Assembly: GCF_963677565.1 (NCBI RefSeq)
Contig: NZ_OY781981.1
Coordinates: 3,154,001-3,218,000, forward strand
From: an uncultured Draconibacterium sp.
Lineage (GTDB): Bacteria; Bacteroidota; Bacteroidia; Bacteroidales; Prolixibacteraceae
Reading direction: 5' to 3'
Length of the DNA: 64,000 nucleotides
Shown here: piece after piece, positions 1 to 7,503 of the stretch
How the letters are laid out: each line of letters opens with the position of its first letter
Position numbering within the stretch: the stretch's first letter is position 1
Notes under the pieces: model-generated
What the model saw: the letters and a program-made list of their open reading frames with translations, nothing else
Databases searched by the model: none
What the model was told of the DNA's origin: nothing
Position numbers and translations under genes: made by a program

Positions 1-382
1 CCGGATCAAAACGTTTTTTCTTCCATCCCGAAACCAAGTCGTAACCGTCTTCTTTTATCATGCGGAATAACTCCGGAATTTCATCGGGACTATCCTGCAG
101 GTCGGCATCCATGGTAATTACCACATCGCCCTGAACGGCTTCGAAACCACAATACAATGCAGCCGACTTTCCATAGTTGCGTCTGAACTTTATTCCTTTT
201 ATATAAGGATTTTCTTTTATAAGCTTTTCAACTACTTTCCATGAATTGTCGCGGCTTCCATCATCAATCATCATAATTTCATAAGAGAAATTATTTTCAT
301 CCATCACCTTTTTTATCCACGCTGCCAGTTCAGGAAGCGATTCCTCTTCATTAAACAGGGGAATAACTACGGAAATATCCAT
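1..382 (-). CDS. Glycosyltransferase family 2, DPM1-like (partial, cut by window edge)
   Basis: The first 127 codons are present and the rest lies beyond base 1. The start ATG (380-382) is followed by the GT-A fold opening MDISVVIPLFNEEESLPEL, a DDGSRDNSW motif, and DADLQDSPDEIPEL, which holds the DXD metal and sugar-nucleotide site. The last motif is typical of enzymes that move a sugar from a nucleotide sugar to a polyprenyl phosphate, at the inner face of the membrane. The DUF4199 gene upstream is co-oriented with a 20-base gap, and this pairing is common in Bacteroidota. Family assignment is firm; donor and acceptor cannot be read from the sequence. Confidence 0.9.
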   Translation of the reverse strand, partial: MDISVVIPLFNEEESLPELAAWIKKVMDENNFSYEIMMIDDGSRDNSWKVVEKLIKENPYIKGIKFRRNYGKSAALYCGFEAVQGDVVITMDADLQDSPDEIPELFRMIKEDGYDLVSGWKKKRFDP

Positions 383-402
383 TAAATGTATTTTGTAATT
401 AA

Positions 403-954
403 TTAATACGAGTCTTCAACTTTCTTTTTAACAATCGCTGCAACAATAAGCGAAACTATGGCACCACCGATTAGACCCGATAATAAAGTTTGACGTAATG
501 TTTTTGCGATGGTAGGAACTTCTTCAAATTGCTTCATGGCTTGATCGATGCTTGAGTCAGGAACACCTCTGCTTTCCATAAATTCCAATGTTTTTTGCTG
601 CATGGTTGCCATTAGGTTTTCCATGTAATCGGGAGCAATAAAGCTATGAAAGATATAATTGTAAACTAATAAAATGATTGTTGACACAATTGAAACTAAA
701 ATGGCAAACTTAAAGGCTTCAGCAAAACTAATATATCCTTCAAATTCTTTGTTTCTGTAATTCTTGGTGAACACCAACATCACAACAAAAGAAATAACAA
801 GCGATAGGACACCAAGAATTGCGGAACCAAACATTCCCATTGATTCCATTAGGCCACCAGCCCAAATAACAACACTAATAAATATTGAAATCAGAGCTGC
901 ATAAATACCATAGGTTAACGATGATTTTAATAGTGGAGAAGAATTGTTTTCCAT
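403..954 (-). CDS. DUF4199 family inner-membrane protein
   Basis: 183 residues with four hydrophobic segments, at about residues 13-33, 42-62, 82-104 and 158-175. The third and fourth flank a soluble loop of about 50 residues that carries a methionine- and glutamine-rich helix. This layout fits the DUF4199 family, whose function is unknown. The gene sits 20 bases upstream of the glycosyltransferase and probably shares its transcript, so a part in lipid-linked sugar or envelope chemistry is possible but only inferred. No catalytic motif is visible. Confidence 0.8.
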   Translation of the reverse strand: MENNSSPLLKSSLTYGIYAALISIFISVVIWAGGLMESMGMFGSAILGVLSLVISFVVMLVFTKNYRNKEFEGYISFAEAFKFAILVSIVSTIILLVYNYIFHSFIAPDYMENLMATMQQKTLEFMESRGVPDSSIDQAMKQFEEVPTIAKTLRQTLLSGLIGGAIVSLIVAAIVKKKVEDSY

Positions 955-1166
955 GATGTTTGTTTTTTTTATTGGTTTGACAAATATAAATGAATTTTTG
1001 TAGCATTATGCTAAAACGATGTATTGATAGTCGCATCTGTATTGAAACAGATTAGAATTTACATGTTTTTACAAAATTTGTGTAAAAATTTACACCTGTT
1101 TATGTTTCATTTTCAATCTGATATGTATTGGCTTCGCCTTTAAAATTACGCGATGTGTAAATTTTG

Positions 1167-1197
1167 TTTGGCGGAAGAACAAAATTTTCTACTTTTG
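1167..1197 (+). promoter_or_regulatory. Bacteroidota-type promoter of the SRP RNA gene
   Basis: TTTG at 1167-1170, a 19-base spacer, and TACTTTTG at 1190-1197. This is an exact match to the Bacteroidota primary sigma pattern TTTG-N19-TAnnTTTG. Its downstream edge lies two bases from the first paired base of the SRP RNA, so transcription should start at about 1199-1204. Confidence 0.8.
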
Positions 1198-1198
1198 T

Positions 1199-1300
1199 CG
1201 CCGGGTAAGTCCTGTGCGACCAGCTCCTGCTGAATCCCCCCAGGGTCGGAAGGCAGCAAGGGTAGGCGGTTGTAGCGGTGCGACACAGGTAGCTTACCCA
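1199..1300 (+). ncRNA. ffs: Signal recognition particle RNA, small bacterial type (4.5S)
   Basis: About 100 bases fold into one long hairpin: GGGTAAG near the 5' end pairs with CTTACCC at the 3' end, and CCTGTGCGAC pairs with the later GTGCGACACAGG arm with small offsets. The apical part has the diagnostic SRP core, including CAGGGTCGGAAGGCAGCAAG around 1242-1261, with the GGAA tetraloop and the symmetric loop bound by Ffh. A T-run (1302-1308) follows directly and can act with the stem as terminator. The RNA joins Ffh in targeting membrane proteins to the Sec translocon. Confidence 0.95.
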
Positions 1301-1356
1301 CTTTTTTTGAAAAGAAAAAGCGTTCAGAAAAGTGGTGAAAAAGTTTTAAAAAGGTA

Positions 1357-1387
1357 TTGCAGAATTAAAAAATAATTCTTTCCTTTG
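1357..1387 (+). promoter_or_regulatory. Probable promoter of the first tRNA-Thr/Tyr pair
   Basis: TTG at 1357-1359 and TTCCTTTG at 1380-1387, 20 bases apart, close to the Bacteroidota -33/-7 pattern. It lies about 50 bases upstream of the first tRNA. A related TATCTTTTGC stretch near 1658-1667 precedes the broken tRNA copy, so the promoter seems to have been duplicated along with the genes. Confidence 0.5.
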
Positions 1388-1437
1388 CAGCCGCTGATTT
1401 GAAAACAGCAACGTTCTAAAAAAGATTGAAATAATAA

Positions 1438-1511
1438 GCCGAATTAGCTCAGTTGGCCAGAGCACGTGATTTGTAATCTCGGGGTCCCCAGTTCGAATCT
1501 GGGATTCGGCT
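1438..1511 (+). tRNA. tRNA-Thr (anticodon TGT), copy 1
   Basis: The acceptor stem GCCGAAT/ATTCGGC closes a standard 74-base cloverleaf. The anticodon arm CGTGA-TTTGTAA-TCTCG presents TGT, reading ACA-family threonine codons. The T arm carries GTTCGAATC. The discriminator is T at 1511. No CCA is encoded beyond TCA, so CCA is presumably added by the tRNA nucleotidyltransferase. It is 16 bases from tRNA-Tyr and the two share a terminator. Confidence 0.95.
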
Positions 1512-1527
1512 CATTTAAAGATATTTT

Positions 1528-1609
1528 GGGAAGATACCGAAGCGGTCAAACGGGGCAGACTGTAAATCTGTTGGCTCAGCCTTCGTAGGTTCGAATCCTG
1601 CTCTTCCCA
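1528..1609 (+). tRNA. tRNA-Tyr (anticodon GTA), copy 1
   Basis: An 82-base class II tRNA with a long variable arm. The acceptor stem is GGGAAGA/TCTTCCC, the anticodon arm CAGACTGTAAATCTG shows GTA, the variable arm hairpin lies around 1572-1583, and the T arm has GGTTCGAATCC. Discriminator A is at 1609. Confidence 0.95.
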
Positions 1610-1612
1610 CAA

Positions 1613-1644
1613 GGGAATAACTAAACTAGTTGTTCCCTTTTTTT
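1613..1644 (+). terminator. Rho-independent terminator of tRNA pair 1
   Basis: The stem GGGAATAACT/AGTTGTTCCC (one wobble or mismatch) is followed by a T-run. It starts four bases after tRNA-Tyr. Confidence 0.85.
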
Positions 1645-1710
1645 ATGGTTTTCTATCTTTTGCAGACGCTGATTCAAAACAACAACGTTCTAAAAAAATA
1701 ATGAAATAAT

Positions 1711-1830
1711 GCCGAATTAGCTCAGTCCCGATAAACCAGAAATTTTTAATTTCATAGTTTATCGAGGATGCTCGAAAATCCAAAAGATTTTCGGCATTGG
1801 CCACCGCAACAAAGTTTCGGAACCAGAGCA
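1711..1830 (+). pseudogene. Disrupted third tRNA-Thr with hairpin insert in the D arm
   Basis: The first 15 bases match tRNA-Thr exactly (1711-1725). The next tRNA blocks then appear displaced: TTGGCCA at 1797-1803 and CCAGAGCA at 1823-1830. Between them are about 70 and 20 foreign bases. The first insert holds two perfect short hairpins, CGATAAAC/GTTTATCG (1729-1736 with 1757-1764) and CGAAAATC/GATTTTCG (1773-1780 with 1786-1793). No anticodon, variable or T arm follows, so this copy cannot make a tRNA. Confidence 0.7.
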
Positions 1831-1872
1831 AGTATTTGAAGTATCAAATTAAAGTTTGGCAAAATATAATAA

Positions 1873-1946
1873 GCCGAATTAGCTCAGTTGGCCAGAGCAC
1901 GTGATTTGTAATCTCGGGGTCCCCAGTTCGAATCTGGGATTCGGCT
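1873..1946 (+). tRNA. tRNA-Thr (anticodon TGT), copy 2
   Basis: Identical over all 74 bases to the copy at 1438-1511, with the same anticodon TGT and discriminator T. It is preceded by AT-rich sequence rather than by the leader of copy 1. Its expression may depend on readthrough from the disrupted copy's promoter-like leader. Confidence 0.95.
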
Positions 1947-1961
1947 CATTTAAAATATTTT

Positions 1962-2043
1962 GGGAAGATACCGAAGCGGTCAAACGGGGCAGACTGTAAA
2001 TCTGTTGGCTCAGCCTTCGTAGGTTCGAATCCTGCTCTTCCCA
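1962..2043 (+). tRNA. tRNA-Tyr (anticodon GTA), copy 2
   Basis: Identical to the copy at 1528-1609, an 82-base class II tRNA with anticodon GTA. It is followed by its own copy of the terminator hairpin. Confidence 0.95.
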
Positions 2044-2047
2044 CAAA

Positions 2048-2079
2048 AGGGAATAACTGAAAAGTTGTTCCCTTTTTTT
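2048..2079 (+). terminator. Rho-independent terminator of tRNA pair 2
   Basis: The stem GGGAATAACT with a GAAA loop and AGTTGTTCCC is perfectly paired apart from one wobble, and a T-run follows. It also separates the tRNA block from the convergent ATPase operon, whose last gene ends at 2129. Confidence 0.85.
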
Positions 2080-2128
2080 ATGCCTTATTATTTCAGCAAC
2101 TTTCAACACTCAATGTTCCCGTTAAAAT

Positions 2129-2584
2129 TTACAAACTCATACTAATCAAAAAAGTAGCCGCGAAAGCAATAATTGCATACAATTCCGGAAATACTGCTAA
2201 CACCATCGTTTTTCCAAAAATATCGTGCCCCGAGCCGATGCCAGCAATACCATTTGATGTTACACCACCCTGATTCAGTGCCGAGAAAAAACCAACAAAA
2301 CCAAGTGTTAAACCGGCAGCCATTATTGCTACTCCCTGTAACATGGTCATCTCAGTTGTAATAATTCCCTGGCTGTTAATGATAAAAAATCCGGCAAAAC
2401 CGTACAAACCTTGTGTTCCGGGCAATGCGCTTAATAACAGGTAACTACCAAATTTGTCGGGTTTCTTTTTTAACGCGCCAACTGTGGCATTTCCTCCTTT
2501 CGAAACTCCAACAGCACTCCCAATTCCTGAAAATATAAGCATTATTGCTAAACCGATATAAGCTAAAATTACTGCAGTTGTCAT
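2129..2584 (-). CDS. ntpK: V/A-type ATPase membrane rotor subunit K (c-ring), probably sodium-binding
   Basis: 151 residues form two fused alpha-helical hairpins (four membrane segments), the 16 kDa type of c subunit. The single ion-binding carboxylate is E134 in FPELYAI; the first hairpin lacks one. L54, T57 and Q58 in LPGTQ, Q105 in ALNQGG and E134 line up with the sodium ligands known in the Enterococcus hirae K subunit (L61, T64, Q65, Q110, E139), at nearly the same spacing. Sodium coupling is therefore inferred. It is the last gene of the operon, 11 bases after subunit I, and ends close to the tRNA terminator. Confidence 0.92.
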   Translation of the reverse strand: MTTAVILAYIGLAIMLIFSGIGSAVGVSKGGNATVGALKKKPDKFGSYLLLSALPGTQGLYGFAGFFIINSQGIITTEMTMLQGVAIMAAGLTLGFVGFFSALNQGGVTSNGIAGIGSGHDIFGKTMVLAVFPELYAIIAFAATFLISMSL

Positions 2585-2595
2585 AGTTATATTAT

Positions 2596-4410
2596 TTAAA
2601 GTTTATTGTTGCATTTATCATTCATTCCAAACGGTTGATATTCTTCGCCACCACCCTTAAAACCGGCACTTTTGTAGAATTCAACAAAGGTTAAACGCAT
2701 GGGGTGTACAAACGAACCCAACGATGAAATAAGTATATTTAATGTGTGCCCCAGCAAAAGAAACAGAACAAAAAATACCGGACCTAATACCTTTGAGGCA
2801 CCAAGAATTTGTAAGCCAATATCGTTGATAACAAAACCAAGGATGGCACTCGATAAGCCAAGTGCAAACAAACGGATGTACGATAGCAGGTCGCCAAAAA
2901 TTCCGGTAACGGTTGAGTATACATCCCAAACACCTTTGCCAATGCGGGCAAAAACATTAACACCCGGATCGCTGAAGAACAATACAAAGAATCCTCCCAA
3001 AGCAATTATGAGATATAAAATCGTTGTGTTTTTTGGTATTATTCCGGTTGATGAAAGGACTACGTAAAAAATGCTGCCGATTAGAATAACTAACCAGCCA
3101 TAAGTGGACAACGCATAGCTGAAACCATATTGTTTGGTTTGGTTAGCCGCTTTAATAAAAAGGCCAAAGATTATTTGTACCCCACCCAGTATCAGCGATA
3201 AGTTGAACATCTTATCCGGATTAAGAAAAAGATGCTGTATATTTTCTGTTAGTGAAAAATTTGTTTCGATGAGGTTGATACCAAAGAAAGTCCCCGAAAT
3301 TGCACCGAACAGAATTGTTGCCGCGCCTAAAAACTGTATCAGGCTTAAATACGGTTTAAGTTCGGATTTGGCCTTTAGTTTATACAAACCTGCGCCAATT
3401 AAAAACAGCAAACCGTAGCCGGCATCGCCAAGGCAAAAGCCAAAGAACAGCATAAAAAAAGGTGCGAAAAACACGGTTAAGTCGAGCTCTGCATAATCGG
3501 GAAGCGAAAACATGGAACCAATGGGTTCGAAGAGTTTGCTAAAACGATTGTTTTTTAGCAACACCGGAATTTTATCATCGGGTTTTGCTTTACGCGTTAT
3601 GTATATTGCATCGCTGTCTTTTAAAAATTGATTAAGTGCCGGTGTTTTACTTTGCGGAGCCCAGCCTTCAAGAATCATTAATTTTTCTTCTGCCTCTTTT
3701 TCTGTATTTCGCAGTACATTGTCAAATTTCAGCGATCGAATTAATTTTGTTTTTTCTTCTTCCAGTACATAAATGGAGTTGTTGGCGTAGCTGTCAAAAG
3801 TTTCGTTAATCGCTTTAATTTGTTCTGTGGTTTCATTTATTTGGTGCTCAATCACAGAATAGGGTAGAAGCGGCAGTTCAATCGGTTCGGCTTCAATGTC
3901 AACGTTTTGTTCGTTTTGTTGAATGTATACAAAAACGACCTGGTTCCCTGTTTCAGAAATGACAACAACCGGATGACCAGTCTCTTCTATTTCTGTATAT
4001 TTCTTTTTGGCGGTACTAAAAAACAGCAAATAAATCCCCTCGTTTTTTAGTTGCTCAATCAATTCCGGAGAATAATTACCCCAAGGTTGTGCCTTTAGTG
4101 CCGTTTTGTTCAACGACTCAAGTTGTGCTTCCAGCTCTTCCAGTTCTTTTTGCTTTTTAGCAATATCGATAAGAAGTTCCTGTGCAGAACTTTCTTTTGT
4201 TTTGTGCGGTGTTTTAACTTCCCTTTTCTCCAGAAAGTTAATGGCCTTTTTATATGCGTTTAGTTCTGTGTATTTTTGTTTGATTTCATCAGAAAGTTCA
4301 ACATTTCGCTCGGCAATATGCACAACGCCCAGTCGGCATAGTTCAATCAGAAAATCTTCGTATTCTCTGTGATATACCAAAAACGTGTATTTTAACATCG
4401 GAACAATCAT
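2596..4410 (-). CDS. ntpI: V/A-type ATPase subunit I (a subunit, stator and ion channel)
   Basis: 604 residues. The N-terminal half (about 1-310) is soluble, with coiled-coil stretches around 55-110 and 190-235, and forms the peripheral arm. The C-terminal half (about 320-590) has seven or eight membrane segments. SYIRLFALGLSSAILG near residue 510 carries the conserved arginine that faces the rotor carboxylate. The start ATG overlaps the stop of the D gene as ATGA, so translation is probably coupled. Together with the K ring this subunit forms the ion path. The length is normal for the short bacterial form. Confidence 0.93.
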   Translation of the reverse strand: MIVPMLKYTFLVYHREYEDFLIELCRLGVVHIAERNVELSDEIKQKYTELNAYKKAINFLEKREVKTPHKTKESSAQELLIDIAKKQKELEELEAQLESLNKTALKAQPWGNYSPELIEQLKNEGIYLLFFSTAKKKYTEIEETGHPVVVISETGNQVVFVYIQQNEQNVDIEAEPIELPLLPYSVIEHQINETTEQIKAINETFDSYANNSIYVLEEEKTKLIRSLKFDNVLRNTEKEAEEKLMILEGWAPQSKTPALNQFLKDSDAIYITRKAKPDDKIPVLLKNNRFSKLFEPIGSMFSLPDYAELDLTVFFAPFFMLFFGFCLGDAGYGLLFLIGAGLYKLKAKSELKPYLSLIQFLGAATILFGAISGTFFGINLIETNFSLTENIQHLFLNPDKMFNLSLILGGVQIIFGLFIKAANQTKQYGFSYALSTYGWLVILIGSIFYVVLSSTGIIPKNTTILYLIIALGGFFVLFFSDPGVNVFARIGKGVWDVYSTVTGIFGDLLSYIRLFALGLSSAILGFVINDIGLQILGASKVLGPVFFVLFLLLGHTLNILISSLGSFVHPMRLTFVEFYKSAGFKGGGEEYQPFGMNDKCNNKL

Positions 4411-5012
4411 ACCGTTGCTGTTTTTTGTTTTTGCTGTCGTTTTTTTACAATCTTTTGTGCCGATTTCGAAAGGTTTTCCTCGTCTTCCAAAAAGCGTTTA
4501 ATTTTCCGGATTGCATCTTCATAGCCCGGAATCTGAACTTTTTCGTACAGATTTACTTTCTGTGTTGTTTTTTTACGTGCGCGATCAAGCAGTGCCATTT
4601 TTCGTGAATAAAATTCGCGTTCGGTAACAATATTGGCCAGTTCTTTTATGAACGATATTCCCGCCGGAAACCAATCGGGATTTGAAAAAAGACTAAAATC
4701 TTGTTCCTTAAAAATTATTTCCTCAATAACCGGAATGGAAACGCCGGCAATTTTTTTGCCCGAAACTTTAACATTTTCAATATTTATCAAATCGGGTAAA
4801 AACTCGTTCCACAATCCTGCCGAAAGCTCCTGACTACTCAGCCTTCTTTGCAGTTGTTCCTCAAGATCTACGGTTTGGTCTTTAGCTTTTTTTACTTCCA
4901 GACGAAGTGCCGCTTCCTTGTTTTTTAGCGTAGGCAAAGCCTTTAACCTGATCTTTAACTGCTTGTTCAGGTTATGAAGGGATGTTTTGTTATATTGAAA
5001 TTTTACAGCCAA
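4407..5012 (-). CDS. ntpD: V/A-type ATPase central stalk subunit D
   Basis: 201 residues, mostly helical. It begins MAVKFQYNKTSLHNLNKQLK, the typical opening of the D subunit, whose two long terminal helices form the rotating coiled-coil shaft inside the A3B3 head. The C-terminal helix is rich in K, R and Q and ends in a basic tail. It lies between the double-USP gene (15-base gap) and subunit I (4-base overlap). No separate F subunit gene is present, which fits the reduced seven-gene form of this ATPase. Confidence 0.9.
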   Translation of the reverse strand: MAVKFQYNKTSLHNLNKQLKIRLKALPTLKNKEAALRLEVKKAKDQTVDLEEQLQRRLSSQELSAGLWNEFLPDLINIENVKVSGKKIAGVSIPVIEEIIFKEQDFSLFSNPDWFPAGISFIKELANIVTEREFYSRKMALLDRARKKTTQKVNLYEKVQIPGYEDAIRKIKRFLEDEENLSKSAQKIVKKRQQKQKTATV

Positions 5013-5027
5013 TTTTTAAACCTTATA

Positions 5028-6146
5028 TCACACCGGAAAAACCAGTATTGGAACATTTATTTTTTTTATGAGTGTAGAAACCAGGTCGGAGTGGAACAAT
5101 TTGTAAAACCCGGAATGTTTAATTTTTGAAAGCGAAATAATATCGATGTCTTTGCTTTCAATAAATTCTTCAATTCCTTTTATTAGATCTTTACTTTCAA
5201 AAAGTTCACATCTGATGTTTTGTTTGCTGTAATCCTTTTCCAGCATCGCGTTTAGTTCAACCACTTTTTCCTGGTGTTGCGGATCATTATGCATATCGAA
5301 ATGTACGCAGTAAATTTTCTTTTTGAACGGCTCCAGGATCTTCAGTAATTTGTTAAGTGAGGTATTATCTGATTCGTAAAAATCGGTAGAATACATAACA
5401 TTTATCTGTTCTTTGCCTTTAAAAACAGCTGAGAGCGGAACGGCCAAAACGGAGTGTTGGGTTTGTTCAATCACCTTAATCAGTGTTTTCCCTCGAAATT
5501 CGCCATCGGCATTTTTGCGGGCTTTGGTTCCCATCAAAATTATATCCGGGTTATAACGTTTACAGGCAGCTGTAATCACATTTTCAGGCGTGCCTTTTAA
5601 CATACGGTAGTGTAATTTTACCCCATTAAAAAGCTCCGGTGGAACCTGTTTCTTTAGCTCTCTGCTAAAGTTTACCAGTTTCAGTTGCGCTTTTTCGTGC
5701 GCTTCTTTTAATTGCATTTTAACGTGTTTCTCCCATGATGCAGTGTGTCTGCTGGGTTCGTTAAAATTCGGATCGGGATAAACGTAAAGTATTTTTATCT
5801 CAGCATTTTCTTTTAATGCCAATCCAATGGCATATTTGCAAAGGTCAATGCAATCTTCGCTAAGTTTTACCGGAAGTAAAATCTTTCTGAGATTGGAAAA
5901 GCTTACGTCGTCTTTTACCTTATCAAGATCGTAATCTTTATGTAACTGCAAAAGTCGGGCAATGACTTTTTCCGATTGTCTGGCCTTTACTTTTAGTAAC
6001 ACTTCATCGGGATTGTATCGCTCACCCGGGGTCATTCCCTCGTTGGTGAAAAATACTTCAATCCCGTGTTCCTCCAGCTTATCTTTTACAAAAGATCCCA
6101 GCTGAGGTGTTGAAATCCGAAGGATTGTAACTAATTGATTTTCCAT
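5028..6146 (-). CDS. Tandem universal stress protein with N-terminal DUF2007-like domain, inside the ATPase operon
   Basis: 372 residues. Residues 1-75 resemble a small signal-transducing domain of DUF2007 type (the LVTILRISTPQLGSFVKDKL region). Two USP alpha/beta domains follow, at about 85-240 and 245-372. The first starts KILLPVKLSEDCIDLCKYAI and ends in the nucleotide-loop pattern MGTKARKN...FRGKT...SVLAVPL, so it may bind ATP. The second has a weaker loop and ends VPILVFPV. There is no signal peptide. It lies between the B and D genes with gaps of 11 and 15 bases, so it is co-transcribed with the ATPase. A regulatory or coupling role is only inferred. Confidence 0.82.
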   Translation of the reverse strand: MENQLVTILRISTPQLGSFVKDKLEEHGIEVFFTNEGMTPGERYNPDEVLLKVKARQSEKVIARLLQLHKDYDLDKVKDDVSFSNLRKILLPVKLSEDCIDLCKYAIGLALKENAEIKILYVYPDPNFNEPSRHTASWEKHVKMQLKEAHEKAQLKLVNFSRELKKQVPPELFNGVKLHYRMLKGTPENVITAACKRYNPDIILMGTKARKNADGEFRGKTLIKVIEQTQHSVLAVPLSAVFKGKEQINVMYSTDFYESDNTSLNKLLKILEPFKKKIYCVHFDMHNDPQHQEKVVELNAMLEKDYSKQNIRCELFESKDLIKGIEEFIESKDIDIISLSKIKHSGFYKLFHSDLVSTLIKKINVPILVFPV

Positions 6147-6157
6147 AACAACTCCAT

Positions 6158-7492
6158 TTAATGTTTTACCTTATCTGTTTTACCATATTTCTCTACCAGT
6201 TCGGCTTTTATGCCTGTTTCGGCTTGCGAGAAATATTTATCGAATAATTTCCAGGCAGTATCAATCATTGTGTTTATTTCAATGTTGATGTCGATGGCAA
6301 GCAATTCGTTGGCGTAGTCTTTTGCAAAACTCATTGTTCGCTTGTCGTAGTCTGTAAGGTCGAAACCATTTTCAATTTTAGTTTTGGCGTTGGCCGCATC
6401 GGCATATAACCGAATAGCTGCATTCATTACCTGCGGATGGTCTTCACGTGTTTTTTTGCCAATTACCAATTGTTTTAAGCGCGATAAACTTCTGAACGGA
6501 TCGATGATCACCTTGCCAATATCGGTTTCTTTACGAAGGAATAGTTGTCCTTCGGTAATATACCCGGTGTTGTCGGGAATGGCATGTGTAATATCGCCCC
6601 CCGAAAGTGTAGTAACTGCAATAATTGTTATCGATCCTCCATCGGGGAATTGTACTGCTTTTTCATACAATTTGGCCAGATCGCTATACAACGAGCCGGG
6701 CATACTGTCTTTCGACGGGATTTGGTCCATCCGGTTCGATACGATACTTAGTGCATCGGCATATAAAGTCATATCGGTTAGCAGAACCAACACATTCTGG
6801 TTTTTTTCCACTGCAAAATATTCGGCAGCCGAAAGTGCCATATCCGGAACCAATAAACGCTCAACAGGTGGGTCTTCGGTGGTATTTACAAAACTGATAA
6901 TGCGGTCGATGGCACCGGCATTTTCAAACAGGTTTTTGAAAAACAGGTAATCATCGTTGGTAATTCCCATGCCACCCAGGATAATTTTATCGGCTTTGGC
7001 ACGCAATGCTACCATGGCCATAACTTGATTGTATGGTTGATCAGGATCGGCAAAAAACGGGATTTTCTGCCCGGTAACCAGTGTGTTATTCAGGTCTATT
7101 CCGGCAATTCCTGTGGCAATTAATTCCGACGGTTGTTTTCGGCGTACAGGATTTACCGAGGGGCCTCCAATTTCTATCAGCTTACCATCAACTTCGGGAC
7201 CGCCATCTATCGGTTGGCCATAGGCATTAAAAAAACGGCCCGCCAGTTCATCGCCAACTGCCAGTTGTGGTGCATGCCCCAAAAATACCACTTCGGCATT
7301 GGTCGGAATTCCTTCGGTACCTGAGAAAACCTGCAATGTTACCAAATCGCCTTCAATTTTCACAACCTGCGCCAACCGGTCGTTTACCATTGCCATCTCT
7401 TCATTGCCAACCCCTGTAGCGTGCAACGAGCAGGTAGCTTTTGTTATCTGGTCAACTTTGGTATGTATTTTCTGAAAAGCAGTAGTTTCCAT
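6158..7492 (-). CDS. ntpB: V/A-type ATPase subunit B (regulatory, non-catalytic)
   Basis: 444 residues of the RecA-like ATPase fold. GIAGIDLNNTLVTGQKIPFF stands where the A subunit has its Walker A loop, and no GxxGxGKT is present, as expected for the non-catalytic B subunit. PDQPYNQVMAMV and the later GSITIIAVTTLSGGDITHAI, where catalytic paralogues have the sensor region, are typical. Three B alternate with three A subunits in the cytoplasmic head. The gene follows A with an 11-base gap. Its length is slightly shorter than archaeal homologues (about 460). Confidence 0.95.
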   Translation of the reverse strand: METTAFQKIHTKVDQITKATCSLHATGVGNEEMAMVNDRLAQVVKIEGDLVTLQVFSGTEGIPTNAEVVFLGHAPQLAVGDELAGRFFNAYGQPIDGGPEVDGKLIEIGGPSVNPVRRKQPSELIATGIAGIDLNNTLVTGQKIPFFADPDQPYNQVMAMVALRAKADKIILGGMGITNDDYLFFKNLFENAGAIDRIISFVNTTEDPPVERLLVPDMALSAAEYFAVEKNQNVLVLLTDMTLYADALSIVSNRMDQIPSKDSMPGSLYSDLAKLYEKAVQFPDGGSITIIAVTTLSGGDITHAIPDNTGYITEGQLFLRKETDIGKVIIDPFRSLSRLKQLVIGKKTREDHPQVMNAAIRLYADAANAKTKIENGFDLTDYDKRTMSFAKDYANELLAIDINIEINTMIDTAWKLFDKYFSQAETGIKAELVEKYGKTDKVKH

Positions 7493-7503
7493 TCTTTTCG
7501 TAT

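Larger units (their letters stand above)
1383..2079 (+). repeat. Imperfect tandem duplication of a tRNA-Thr/tRNA-Tyr unit
   Basis: The leader around 1384-1440 (TTTGCAG, GCTGATT, CAACGTTCTAAAAAA) recurs at about 1661-1712. The full tRNA-Thr, tRNA-Tyr and terminator block at 1438-1644 recurs at 1873-2079. Both tRNA pairs are base-for-base the same, with only small spacer differences. The second leader runs into a disrupted tRNA-Thr (1711-1830) before the intact copy, so at least two duplication or insertion events are needed. Confidence 0.9.

Noticed and set aside
1643..2109. Two minus-strand open frames (62 and 76 codons) across the tRNA copies
   Set aside because: They run antisense through intact tRNA genes and terminators and have no family resemblance; they arise from the duplicated tRNA sequence.
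2699..3067. 122-codon plus-strand frame opposite subunit I
   Set aside because: Antisense to a clearly coding ATPase gene; composition follows the reverse strand of membrane-helix codons.
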